A DNA stretch of 64,000 nt, taken from Peptoniphilus_A olsenii (lineage in GTDB: Bacteria > Bacillota > Clostridia > Tissierellales > Peptoniphilaceae). Made by a program: the position numbers and the translations under genes. The stretch lies in assembly GCF_040545475.1 (NCBI RefSeq), contig NZ_JBEPMA010000002.1, positions 62,001 to 126,000 of the forward strand. The letters run 5' to 3'. Under the pieces are notes generated by a model. That model saw only the letters and a program-made list of their open reading frames with translations, was not told the DNA's origin and searched no databases. Of the stretch, positions 16,567-24,633 are shown piece by piece (position 1 is the first letter of the stretch; the number at the start of each line of letters is the position of its first letter).

Positions 16567-16604
16567 AGGACTTTTGCAACAGCCCCTTATATAATTAATT
16601 ATTT

Positions 16605-16886
16605 TTAATAATTATTTTTGACTTTAACAAAAACAGTCAAAGCAAACATCAATACAGAAAAACAAGAATATATTAACAACATTACTTTAATTATAGGAAT
16701 GTTCAGAGCATCAACAACATCAGGCTCATTTATATCACTATAAATACTAAATAGTACATGCAAAGAACATATAAAATTCAAAAACGATATATATAACAGT
16801 TTTTGAAAAATATCATCCTTAAATATAATATATAAAAATGTAATTAAAATAGAAAGAACAAAAATTATAAAGTATAGATAAACCAT
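16605..16886 (-). CDS. Small three-helix membrane protein
   Basis: 93 residues with three membrane helices (about 2-21, 31-49 and 66-88) and an acidic loop SDINEPDVVDALN between the second and third. Not assigned to a family; the size and topology recall several small antiporter or immunity-type proteins, too weakly to name. It lies five bases downstream of a small secreted protein in an island between two IS relics, so a partner or protective role is possible. Confidence 0.55.
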   Translation of the reverse strand: MVYLYFIIFVLSILITFLYIIFKDDIFQKLLYISFLNFICSLHVLFSIYSDINEPDVVDALNIPIIKVMLLIYSCFSVLMFALTVFVKVKNNY

Positions 16887-16891
16887 ATAAG

Positions 16892-17179
16892 TTAATTACA
16901 AGTAAAAGGATTTAAATCCTCTACCCTTTTATGAGGTTCGAGATTCCAAGGAGTCTTTAAAGCTCCATAAACCACATGGCAAGCAAATTGTCTATTCATT
17001 GAACTATCAACATCATGATCCGTAAAATAATGGTCATCTTCAAATTGATTTAAAAAATGTTCGGTTTTTTCCATTAATTCATAATCTACAGATTTACAAG
17101 ATGAGTCTAATTCGTTGGCTGAAACATTGGTTAACAATAGAATTAAAATTGTAAATGAAATAAGCAAAAGTTTCTTCAT
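16892..17179 (-). CDS. Small secreted cysteine-containing protein
   Basis: The frame is open to 17284, but GGAGG precedes the ATG at 17179, giving 95 residues. A signal peptide (MKKLLLISFTILILLLTNVSA) is followed by a mature domain of about 74 residues with three cysteines, an acidic histidine-rich middle (DDHYFTDHDVD) and a C-terminus with ACHVVYGALKTPWNLEPHKR. This ending recalls DUF2599-type proteins, from memory and with low confidence. It heads a two-gene unit with the membrane protein at 16605-16886. Confidence 0.65.
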   Translation of the reverse strand: MKKLLLISFTILILLLTNVSANELDSSCKSVDYELMEKTEHFLNQFEDDHYFTDHDVDSSMNRQFACHVVYGALKTPWNLEPHKRVEDLNPFTCN

Positions 17180-17293
17180 ACGTTTTCCTCCATTTCTAAC
17201 TGTATTGATATTTGTATACATTATAACATATTTAAAAATAGTGTCAATAAATATTATACAATCTAAATACATAAATATAATCATAGTGTAAAA

Positions 17294-17850
17294 TAAATTG
17301 TGTAAACGTAGAAACGTTCCCTAAATAGGAAAAAATGACCAAATCTTGTATGATAATACTAATAACAAAAAACAAGAATCAAGAGGTTCTCATGTGAGAT
17401 TTTAACACAAAATTACTAAAAGCTCTAATAGCTGGAGCAGATGTTACTGAAATATTCAAATCTGAGTTAGAAAATGCAATAAATTCACTTTTAAAAAAAT
17501 AAAGAACAGCTTTTTAGGATTCGAGCCATATGATGTTAATGGATATAACACAGGTCATAGCAGGAAGTGTTTCTATACACTAACACTTAAAACTAAGTAT
17601 GGTCTATTAAAACTTAATATTCCTAGAGGATAGAAACGGTCTTTTTTCTCAGAAAACAATATCTTCTTTTAATAATTAAAACGATACTTTTAGAAGATAC
17701 AATTAAATTATTCTACAAAAACGGATTAACGACTAGAAAGATATCAGAAATCATAGAAAAAATGTATAGACAGCACTATTCTGCACAAAATGTGACAAAT
17801 ATATCCGAGTCAATAACTAAAGAGTTAGAACTCTTCAATAATAAAATAAC
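17294..17850 (+). pseudogene. Degenerate IS256-family transposase
   Basis: No long ORF survives, yet pieces in changing frames read as an IS256/Mutator-type transposase N-terminal half: ALIAGADVTEIFKSELENAI near 17425-17485, YDVNGYNTGHSR near 17530, TKYGLLKLNIPR near 17600, then LFYKNGLTTRKISEIIEKMY near 17707-17770 and AQNVTNISESITKELE. The catalytic C-terminal half is missing. The left edge AATTGTGTAAA matches the edge of the second IS256 relic near 30260. Confidence 0.8.
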
Positions 17851-17913
17851 TGTCAAGTCTATAATATTGTACTAGGTTAATTTACATAATATTATGGACT
17901 TGACAAAATAGAG
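17851..17913. repeat. Imperfect inverted repeat with TGTCAAGTC arms
   Basis: TGTCAAGTCTATAATATTGTA and TACATAATATTATGGACTTGACA face each other across about 11 bases, with two or three mismatches. Each arm includes an outward-facing TTGACA. It abuts the IS256 relic and could be a terminal structure, a regulatory site or an unrelated miniature element. Confidence 0.55.
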
Positions 17914-18005
17914 TGTTTATTTTAGAATTTCTAAACCATTATATTTGTAATATATCAATTTTTCTATTAATTTTCAATTTCTAGAGTTTGTCAATAATTA
18001 TTAAA

Positions 18006-18953
18006 TTATTTTACAAATATTTTGTAATCTGAATAACCTTTTTCGTCCATCTCATCATATGGGATAAATTCCAGTGCGGCTCCATTTATACAGTAACGAA
18101 GTCCACCCATCTCTTGTGGTCCATCTGGAAAAACATGACCCAAATGTGAATTAGAACTAATTGACCTAACTTCGGTTCTATTCATACCAAGAGAGTAGTC
18201 ATCTTTTTCTTCTAAATAGTTTGAAACTATAGGTCTTGAAAAAGAAGGCCAACCACAACCTGCATCAAATTTGTCACTTGATGCAAAAAGAGGTTTTTTG
18301 GAAAGTTTATCTACATATATTCCTTTTCTGTATTCATCATTTAACTCGCTTGAAAAAGGTCTTTCTGTGCCTGAATTTGCCATAACTGAATAAGACTCAT
18401 CATCAAGCATTTGTTTTTTATTCTCTTCATCTAAAAATTTCCTATCATCATCTATAATAGGCTCATCTGTCAAGCTCAAGTTGACATGACAATATCCACT
18501 AGGATTTTTGTCCAAATAGTCTTGGTGATAATCCTCTGCTTTTACAAAATTTTTGATTTCAGATATTTCTACTGCAATATCCCCAATTTTATTTTTTTGA
18601 TATTCTATAAAATCTTTTACAATATTTGCAGAATCCTCATCGCCTTTTTCCCAATAAATTCCTGTTCTATATTGTCTTCCAATATCTCCGCCTTGCCTAT
18701 TGATAGATTTCGGATCAATAGTTCTAAAATAATGCAGTAAAATTTCTGTAAGCGAAATTCTAGAAAAATCATAATAAATTTTTACAGTTTCAGCATGATC
18801 TGTTGACGATACAATCTCGTAATTTGTCTTGTCACTATCTCCATTTGCATAACCAGCTATAGTTTTCAAAACTCCATTTAACTTTTTAAAATATGCCTGT
18901 GTACCCCAAAAACAGCCACCAGCTAGATATATAATTCTGATATTTTTGTTCAT
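18006..18953 (-). CDS. msrAB: Fused methionine sulfoxide reductase A/B
   Basis: Repairs oxidised methionine in proteins: MsrA reduces the S form and MsrB the R form. The MsrA half has the catalytic motif AGGCFWG with Cys14; the MsrB half begins near MLDDESYSVMANSGTERPFS and has GCGWPSFSRPI, SHLGHVF and the catalytic cysteine in LRYCINGAALEF. MsrB proteins of this type lack the four zinc cysteines. AAGGTGA precedes the ATG at 18953, preferred over an upstream GTG; the product has 315 residues. It follows dinB closely. Confidence 0.95.
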   Translation of the reverse strand: MNKNIRIIYLAGGCFWGTQAYFKKLNGVLKTIAGYANGDSDKTNYEIVSSTDHAETVKIYYDFSRISLTEILLHYFRTIDPKSINRQGGDIGRQYRTGIYWEKGDEDSANIVKDFIEYQKNKIGDIAVEISEIKNFVKAEDYHQDYLDKNPSGYCHVNLSLTDEPIIDDDRKFLDEENKKQMLDDESYSVMANSGTERPFSSELNDEYRKGIYVDKLSKKPLFASSDKFDAGCGWPSFSRPIVSNYLEEKDDYSLGMNRTEVRSISSNSHLGHVFPDGPQEMGGLRYCINGAALEFIPYDEMDEKGYSDYKIFVK

Positions 18954-18978
18954 ATTTATCACCTTGTAAAATTATACC

Positions 18979-20247
18979 CTAAAGATTCATAAAAAAACTA
19001 TGAGGCATTATTACAATCTCTCTGCCATCATCGGGCATTTTTAAATCACCCAAAAGATTAGCATAAGTTATAGATTTTTTTCCATATTTTTTTCTTATTG
19101 CATATATTGTTTTCTCTAATTTTATTCTCTTTTCATGGCATTCTATGTCAGTAAATAAGTCAGCTTGCATTGCGTGATTATTAGGCACAAGATTGATCGA
19201 TCTTATATAAATTGCCCTTATTCTATTTTCTAAATCTCGGTGTTCATGTAGGACTTCCATGGCGAGTTTTGTAATTTCAATAGATGAGTTTGTCGGATAT
19301 GTGAACATTCTATCATAACCTCTGCTATAGAGATTGTTATCTCTATAGCCTACATGTATTCCTCGAGCTAAAAAATTATTTTCAATTAGCCTTTTAGATA
19401 TATCTTGGGTGAGCTCTTGAAGTACAGCTCTAACTTCAAATTTATTTAATAAATCTTCTCTGCAAGTGATACTTCTACCTATGGTTTTTATGGGAATTTG
19501 AGCATAATAATCTCTAACATTAGAATCATCATATCCATTAGCCCAATTTCTAAATTTTAAACCATTTATACCGAGCAAATTTTTAAGTATTGTAGGTTCA
19601 GTTTGTGCTAAATCACCAAGAGTATATATATTTATTTTGTTTAATTTTTTCTTTGTTCTATTGCCTATCATTATCATTTCGTTGACATCTAATGACCATA
19701 CAATATCTCTAAAATTATTCTCGTTTATTTCACAAATTTCATTATGACCAGCCATATCGCTTGCTAGTTTAGCAAAAACTTTATTAAAAGATCTACCCAC
19801 TGAAACTGTTACCCTAAGCTCTCTATGGATTTGATTTTTAATAATTTCAGCTATAACATCTCCTGGACCAAAAAGATTTCTAGAATTTGTTATATCCAAA
19901 AAACATTCATCCATACCAAAGGGCTCGACCTGATTAGTGTATGAATAATATATTTTATGTGCTAATTTACTCACTTCTACATATTTGTCATAATGTGGCG
20001 GCAAAACTTTTAAATTAGGGCATTTCTTCTTAGCTTGCCAAATTGGTTCTCCTGTTTTTACCCCATACTTTTTTGCAAGTGGAGTTTTAGCCAATATAAT
20101 TCCATGTCTATTTTCTTCATCGCCACCAACTGCAACTGCTTGTTTCATTTCTTCTGGTTTATCTCTAAGCTCTACAGAAACATAAAAAGAATTCATGTCC
20201 ACATGTAGAATATCTCTTCTAAATAAATTCTCATTATAATAATTCAT
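18979..20247 (-). CDS. Y-family translesion DNA polymerase (DinB/UmuC group)
   Basis: Error-prone lesion-bypass polymerase. The 422-residue product begins its palm with ILHVDMNSFYVSVE (first catalytic aspartate) and has VEPFGMDECFLDIT with the paired acidic residues, then VSVGRSFNKVFAKLASD, the helix-hairpin-helix region IYTLGDLAQTEPTILKNLLG, and a little-finger domain. The family match is clear; whether it is the DinB or UmuC-like subgroup is less so. The promoter carries two LexA-like boxes, so SOS induction is likely. Confidence 0.93.
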   Translation of the reverse strand: MNYYNENLFRRDILHVDMNSFYVSVELRDKPEEMKQAVAVGGDEENRHGIILAKTPLAKKYGVKTGEPIWQAKKKCPNLKVLPPHYDKYVEVSKLAHKIYYSYTNQVEPFGMDECFLDITNSRNLFGPGDVIAEIIKNQIHRELRVTVSVGRSFNKVFAKLASDMAGHNEICEINENNFRDIVWSLDVNEMIMIGNRTKKKLNKINIYTLGDLAQTEPTILKNLLGINGLKFRNWANGYDDSNVRDYYAQIPIKTIGRSITCREDLLNKFEVRAVLQELTQDISKRLIENNFLARGIHVGYRDNNLYSRGYDRMFTYPTNSSIEITKLAMEVLHEHRDLENRIRAIYIRSINLVPNNHAMQADLFTDIECHEKRIKLEKTIYAIRKKYGKKSITYANLLGDLKMPDDGREIVIMPHSFFMNL

Positions 20248-20272
20248 TTAAAATCATCCTTAAGATTATTTT

Positions 20273-20310
20273 AAACACGTGTTTATCTATATTATATAAA
20301 CGGTTGTTTC
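20273..20310 (-). promoter_or_regulatory. Two LexA/SOS-like boxes in the polymerase promoter
   Basis: AAACACGTGTTT at 20273-20284 fits the core AACRNRYGTTY of the Firmicutes LexA (Cheo) box; a second site, GAAACAACCGTTT (minus strand, 20298-20310), fits with one mismatch. One lies in the spacer between -35 and -10 and the other just after -10, both ideal for repression. Confidence 0.6.
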
Positions 20311-20319
20311 TTTAGTCAA
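20291..20319 (-). promoter_or_regulatory. Promoter of the Y-family polymerase gene
   Basis: Minus-strand TTGACT (20314-20319) and TATAAT (20291-20296) with 17 bases between, about 45 bases before the ATG. Confidence 0.8.
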
Positions 20320-20504
20320 TGTATTTATATGTTTTTGTTTAATCTTAGACATTTGTTCTAAAATTTGAATGTTTAGATTGAAGAAATCTCCCAACAGAGG
20401 AATAGTTTTATTAGAATAAATAGAAAACTTTTATTATTATTAGACAACTTATCTATTTCATAATTACAGATTATTCTCATCACAGACAAATCTGTTCACT
20501 CTTT

Positions 20505-20557
20505 GAGTACATGGCGACTTTAGAAATCTTAGTAGATCTCTTTCCCTCAGGATTACA
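20505..20557 (-). repeat. Decayed copy of the type A structured repeat
   Basis: Read on the minus strand it gives GTAATCCTGAGG...AAGAGATCTACTAAGATTTCT...AGTCG, clearly related to the intact type A copies at 43157-43220 and 62551-62614, with the same hairpin loop position but several substitutions and loss of the closing stem. It lies in a 730-base gene-free stretch between the polymerase promoter and zinT. The rest of that stretch shows no gene. Confidence 0.7.
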
Positions 20558-20878
20558 CTATAAGAAGATTACATTTAATATTTACTATTGTTATTAGCTT
20601 ACACAAAAGAATAATTACCTAGAATTAGAACCTATAGGCCATAACAACTCTTACACCTGTCATTATAAGTAAAAGCAAATTTATCGTGCATGTTAATATA
20701 TTTTTTTTATTCGCAACACTTTTACTTCGCATGACCTGGGAAGCGAAAAATATTTTGGGTTAAAGAACTTCAAAATAAAACTTTAAAATGATTTTCTTAA
20801 ATTATTTATATTATATTTAAAAATAATTTGGTAATATTTTTAATAAAATATTTTTCTAGTTGTTACACTATAAATATA

Positions 20879-20897
20879 AATGATAAATAATATCATT
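20879..20897. promoter_or_regulatory. Palindrome upstream of the zinc operon, candidate operator
   Basis: AATGATA and TATCATT are perfect inverted arms separated by AATAA, about 120 bases before the zinT start. Zinc operons are usually repressed by Zur or AdcR at palindromes of this size. The match to a known consensus is not strong, and the site is proposed only from symmetry and position. Confidence 0.35.
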
Positions 20898-21017
20898 GAT
20901 AAGTTATGTTTATTTTGTTAATCCTATTTATCTAAAAAATAATTATTTTTCTTCAAATTTACTTTAAGTTTTCTTTTTACAAAATATTCTATAACTTTAA
21001 TAAAAAGAGGAGGAAAT

Positions 21018-21668
21018 ATGAATAAAAAATTTAGAACGTCAGTAGCTGTTTTTGCTATGACCTCTGCCCTACTTATTGGCTGTAATAAAAATGATTCTAA
21101 TGATGCAGCTAAAAACATGAATTCAAAAGATAATAATGCTAAAGTGGAACAGAATGTTAACACTAAAGCTAGTGACGAAAAAATGGACGAGGTTGCTCTT
21201 TCTGATTGGGAAGGCGAATGGAATAGTATTGCAAACTACATTGACGATGAAGGACTAAAGGGTGCATACGAAGAAGTCGCTAAAAGAGACAATATAACTG
21301 AAAATGAGGCTAAATCTAATTTTGCTAAACATGTTGCTGTTGATTTTGGTGCAGTTAAAATTGATGATGAAAGTATAACATTTTTATCTAAACCAGATGG
21401 CGAAGAAATAGACAAAGCTAATTTCAAATATGTTGACAAACATGCCATGGAACACGGTGGAAAGACTTTATATTGGTATGAGTTTTCTTCTGATGGAAAA
21501 TATCCTACAATTTTATTAATGCCTGTTCACGGTGAAGATCATATGCCACACTTTCATTTGAGAGTTGGAGGTTCTGCTAAAGAAATGTTAGCAAAAGATG
21601 ATTGGTATCCAACTTTCGTAAGCCCAACAGTGACAATAGATCAAGTTTACGAAGAAGTTGCTGAATAA
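21018..21668 (+). CDS. zinT: ZinT-type zinc-binding lipoprotein
   Basis: Surface zinc scavenger that hands metal to a ZnuA/AdcA-type receptor. The 216-residue product has a lipoprotein signal ending SALLIGC (Cys22), a low-complexity Asn/Asp/Lys linker to about residue 55, then the ZinT domain beginning SDWEGEWNSIANYIDD and ending with the histidine cluster HGEDHMPHFHLRVGG and a YEEV tail. A GAGGAGG site precedes the ATG. It is first in a zinc uptake operon with znuA, znuC and znuB. Confidence 0.93.
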   Translation: MNKKFRTSVAVFAMTSALLIGCNKNDSNDAAKNMNSKDNNAKVEQNVNTKASDEKMDEVALSDWEGEWNSIANYIDDEGLKGAYEEVAKRDNITENEAKSNFAKHVAVDFGAVKIDDESITFLSKPDGEEIDKANFKYVDKHAMEHGGKTLYWYEFSSDGKYPTILLMPVHGEDHMPHFHLRVGGSAKEMLAKDDWYPTFVSPTVTIDQVYEEVAE

Positions 21669-21742
21669 TATTCTTTTATAATATCTATTTGTTCTATCCT
21701 CGATTTTTATCGAGGATAAATTTTTTTACGAGGGGAGATAAT

Positions 21743-23038
21743 ATGTCAAAAATAATAAAAATTATGCTAACAATTGTAATGTTCTCTTCTTTGGTATCTT
21801 GCAAGAGTAGTGAAACTGAGTCGGGAAAACCTGTCATTTATACTTCATTTTATCCTGTTTATAATCTCACTAAAAGTGTAGTTGGTGATACTGTAAATCT
21901 TAAAATGTTTATGCCAAAAAATCAAGATCCTCATTTATGGGAACCTACGCCTAAAAAGATAAAAGAGTTATCTAAGTCTGATCTTTTAATAATAAATGGT
22001 GCAAATATGGAAAATTGGGCGGATAATATTTCTAAAACTTTACCCAATTTGGATATCTTAAATTTAGCCGGTGGCGTAAACTTAATATCTTATAAGGGAG
22101 CTGCTGCTATAGGAGATTTTCAATATATGGTCAAAGGAAATTTTGATACCGAAACTTATTCTTTTGATTTTGGTCACACGCATGAAGATAATATGCGAAT
22201 TGCTTTTTTATATTGCGATAAAGAGTATTCTGAAAAAGAATTAATAAAAATTGGTCGCAAATTGATGGAAGATACTGGCGAAGATGTTCCACAGAAAAAT
22301 TTAATTAATGTAATTGATAAAAAAGTATATAAACTTGAAATGGGACATGAACACGGAGAGATATATTATAAATTACCTAAAAAAGGCAAATGGATAATGT
22401 ATAGTGATAGAGTATCTACAGATTTACTTTCTTATAAAATGCTTAATCTAAAAGGAGAAGAATTAAGTTTACAAGTGCTAAGAGATACTTCTACTACTAA
22501 TGAGGACAAGATAACTTATGATCCTCATTCATGGATGAGTATAAGAAATGCTAAAAGATATATAAACGATATTGAATATAAAATGAGCAAATTATATCCA
22601 GAAAACGAAAAAATTTATAGAAAAAATGCTTCCAAAGTTTTAAGACAACTCACAGAACTTGATTATAAATACAGAGATTTGTTCAAAAATACTAAAAGAA
22701 AAGAGTTTATAGTAAGTCATTATGCCTTTGCTTATTTAGCCAAAGATTTTGACTTGATTCAATATCCACTTCAAGGACTCACAAGTGTTGATTCACCAAG
22801 TATTAAAAAACTTATTAAAGTCATCGAAGATTCAAAATCTAAAAATATCAACACAATCTTTTATGAGTATGGTATGCCCAAAAATGGTTCAGATATTATA
22901 GCAGAAGAAATTGACGCAGATTTAAAAGGACTCATTTCTATGGAATATATTAATAAGGATATCGAAAAAGATATTGGTGATGATTTTATTGACATGATGG
23001 AATACAATTTAAAAAATATATACGATTCATTGAGGTGA
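21743..23038 (+). CDS. znuA: Zinc/manganese-type ABC transporter substrate-binding lipoprotein with a large inserted domain
   Basis: Cluster A-I metal receptor. GGGGAG before ATG at 21743 sets the start, giving 431 residues. The signal ends SLVSC (Cys20). Metal-site histidines are visible in NQDPHLWEPTP (His64), DPHSWMS (His262) and VSHYAFAY (His326). Between the first two, where relatives carry a short histidine-rich loop, lies about 140 residues (roughly 118-256) containing GHTHEDN and MGHEHGEI. I do not recognise this insert; it may be an extra metal-sensing or docking domain. The zinT and znuCB neighbours make zinc the likely substrate. Confidence 0.9.
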   Translation: MSKIIKIMLTIVMFSSLVSCKSSETESGKPVIYTSFYPVYNLTKSVVGDTVNLKMFMPKNQDPHLWEPTPKKIKELSKSDLLIINGANMENWADNISKTLPNLDILNLAGGVNLISYKGAAAIGDFQYMVKGNFDTETYSFDFGHTHEDNMRIAFLYCDKEYSEKELIKIGRKLMEDTGEDVPQKNLINVIDKKVYKLEMGHEHGEIYYKLPKKGKWIMYSDRVSTDLLSYKMLNLKGEELSLQVLRDTSTTNEDKITYDPHSWMSIRNAKRYINDIEYKMSKLYPENEKIYRKNASKVLRQLTELDYKYRDLFKNTKRKEFIVSHYAFAYLAKDFDLIQYPLQGLTSVDSPSIKKLIKVIEDSKSKNINTIFYEYGMPKNGSDIIAEEIDADLKGLISMEYINKDIEKDIGDDFIDMMEYNLKNIYDSLR

Positions 23039-23042
23039 TTTT

Positions 23043-23717
23043 ATGAATGCAATTGAAATACAAAATTTAAGCTTTGCCTACGATAGTGAGCCAATTCTTA
23101 GAAATTTAAATTTAACTGTAAAAAACAAGGAAAAAATCACTATAATTGGAGGCAATGGCGTAGGGAAAACTACTTTAATTAAATTAATAGTTGGAGAACT
23201 GAAACCAAATAATGGTGATATTAAGATTTTTGATGAAAAGTTAAATATAAATTCCCTAAAAAGGATTGGATATGTTCCTCAAACACAAAAAGAAAATTTA
23301 TACACTTTTCCTATAACTGTAAAAGAGTTAGTAACTTTAGCACTATATGATAAACTTGGAAAATTTAAGATACCAAAAAAGAAACACTATACCAAAACAT
23401 TAGATTTATTAAAAAAAATGAACTTAGAAAAATATGCCGACTATCCCATTCGAGAGCTCTCTGGCGGCCTAAGACAAAGAGTTGTTATAACCAGAGCTTT
23501 AATGAATAATCCTGATATTTTAATTTTTGACGAACCAACTTCTGGAGTTGATGAAAATTCAAAAACACAATTTGCTCAAACTATTGAACAACTCAATGAA
23601 AATTTTGATGTTTCCATAGTTTTGATAACTCATGAATTAGATTGGGTGAAAAATAATCTAAATATGGATAGCATATATGAGCTTAAAAAAGGAGGTCTTT
23701 TTGATGTTACAATATAA
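23043..23717 (+). CDS. znuC: Zinc ABC transporter ATP-binding protein
   Basis: ATPase of the zinc importer. The 224-residue protein has Walker A GGNGVGKTT (about 37-45), Q-loop VPQTQK, signature LSGGLRQR, Walker B ILIFDEPTSGVD and switch histidine LITHEL. GAGGTGA precedes the ATG, four bases after the znuA stop. Its end overlaps the permease gene by 14 bases. Confidence 0.93.
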   Translation: MNAIEIQNLSFAYDSEPILRNLNLTVKNKEKITIIGGNGVGKTTLIKLIVGELKPNNGDIKIFDEKLNINSLKRIGYVPQTQKENLYTFPITVKELVTLALYDKLGKFKIPKKKHYTKTLDLLKKMNLEKYADYPIRELSGGLRQRVVITRALMNNPDILIFDEPTSGVDENSKTQFAQTIEQLNENFDVSIVLITHELDWVKNNLNMDSIYELKKGGLFDVTI

Positions 23718-24522
23718 TTTTATGCTGAGAACTCTTTTTGTATCTCTTATGATATCAATAATAATACCTTTAATAGGTATTGTAATTGTAAACCGTGGAA
23801 CTTCTATGATGGGCGATGCATTATCTCATGTTTCTTTAGCAGGAGTTGCAACAGGACTTATTTTATCAATAAATCCTTTGATTGGTGCAATAATCGCTTG
23901 TATAATAGGAGCTTTCTCAATTGAAAAAATCAGAAAAAAATTTCCTCAATTCGGCGATATGGCAACTGCTATAATAACATCAATAGGACTTGGACTTGCA
24001 GCAATTCTGTCAGATTTTTCTCCAGGAGGCAATAGTTTTGAGGCGTATTTATTTGGAAGTATTGCTTCAGTTTCTAATACTGATGTAATAATTGTTCTTG
24101 TAACTTTTGTTTTTGTAGTTGCTATTTCATTTATTTATTATTTTGGTCTGTTGAGCATTGCTGTAGATAAACAACTTGCCAAAATGAGCGGGGTCAAAGT
24201 TGAAAAAATTAATTCTATTTTTACCCTACTTTCAGCAATAACTATTGCACTTTCTGCCAAAATAATTGGAGCTTTAATGGTTACTTCTTTAATTGTTTTG
24301 CCAGTAGCTTCCTCTCTTTTAATTAGTAAAAGTTATAAAAAAACTTTTATTAATACCATTTTGTTGGGAATCATTTATACAATTTCGGGTATTATAATAT
24401 CTTATTATTTTGATGTTAAACCCGGCGGATCAATTGTGATTATCGCATCTGTTGGAATGTTAATATGCATTCTAGTTTCTAAAATTAATCATAAAAATAT
24501 TGTTCTTAAAAAAAATTTTTAA
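23704..24522 (+). CDS. znuB: Zinc ABC transporter permease
   Basis: Membrane subunit of the metal importer (ABC-3 family). The 272-residue product starts at the ATG at 23704 because GGAGG lies eight bases before it, inside the znuC end. It has about eight membrane helices and family blocks GTSMMGDALSHVSLAGVATG and KIIGALMVTSLIVLPVASSLL. It closes the zinT-znuA-znuC-znuB operon and is followed by a terminator. Confidence 0.93.
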   Translation: MLQYNFMLRTLFVSLMISIIIPLIGIVIVNRGTSMMGDALSHVSLAGVATGLILSINPLIGAIIACIIGAFSIEKIRKKFPQFGDMATAIITSIGLGLAAILSDFSPGGNSFEAYLFGSIASVSNTDVIIVLVTFVFVVAISFIYYFGLLSIAVDKQLAKMSGVKVEKINSIFTLLSAITIALSAKIIGALMVTSLIVLPVASSLLISKSYKKTFINTILLGIIYTISGIIISYYFDVKPGGSIVIIASVGMLICILVSKINHKNIVLKKNF

Positions 24523-24532
24523 ATATTTATTA

Positions 24533-24570
24533 AAAAACATCTGAAAAACATAAGCTTTTCAGATGTTTTT
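24533..24570 (+). terminator. Terminator after the zinc operon
   Basis: AAAAACATCTGAAAA and TTTTCAGATGTTTTT arms around CATAAGC form a symmetrical hairpin with T and A flanks; it can also serve thiD on the opposite strand. Confidence 0.85.
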
Positions 24571-24633
24571 AATACTACAACCTTTTAAACTAAACTAATA
24601 TTAAAATCCTTTATATTTTCATATTGATATAAA

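Larger units (their letters stand above)
15764..16585 (-). mobile_element. IS1182-like insertion sequence relic
   Basis: The stretch is bounded by imperfect inverted ends: GGTGATGTTGCAGAA on the plus strand at 15764 and GGGGCTGTTGCAAAA on the minus strand at 16585. Inside is only the C-terminal third of a transposase. Two hairpins sit at the 16.5 kb end, one of them a GC-rich palindrome (16527-16566). The element has lost most of its coding sequence and should be immobile. The IS1182 assignment rests on the transposase C-terminus. Confidence 0.6.

Noticed and set aside
16605..16886. Possible MrpF/MnhF-like antiporter subunit
   Set aside because: Size, three helices and a DxVxALN loop are suggestive, but no other Mrp genes are present and key residues differ.
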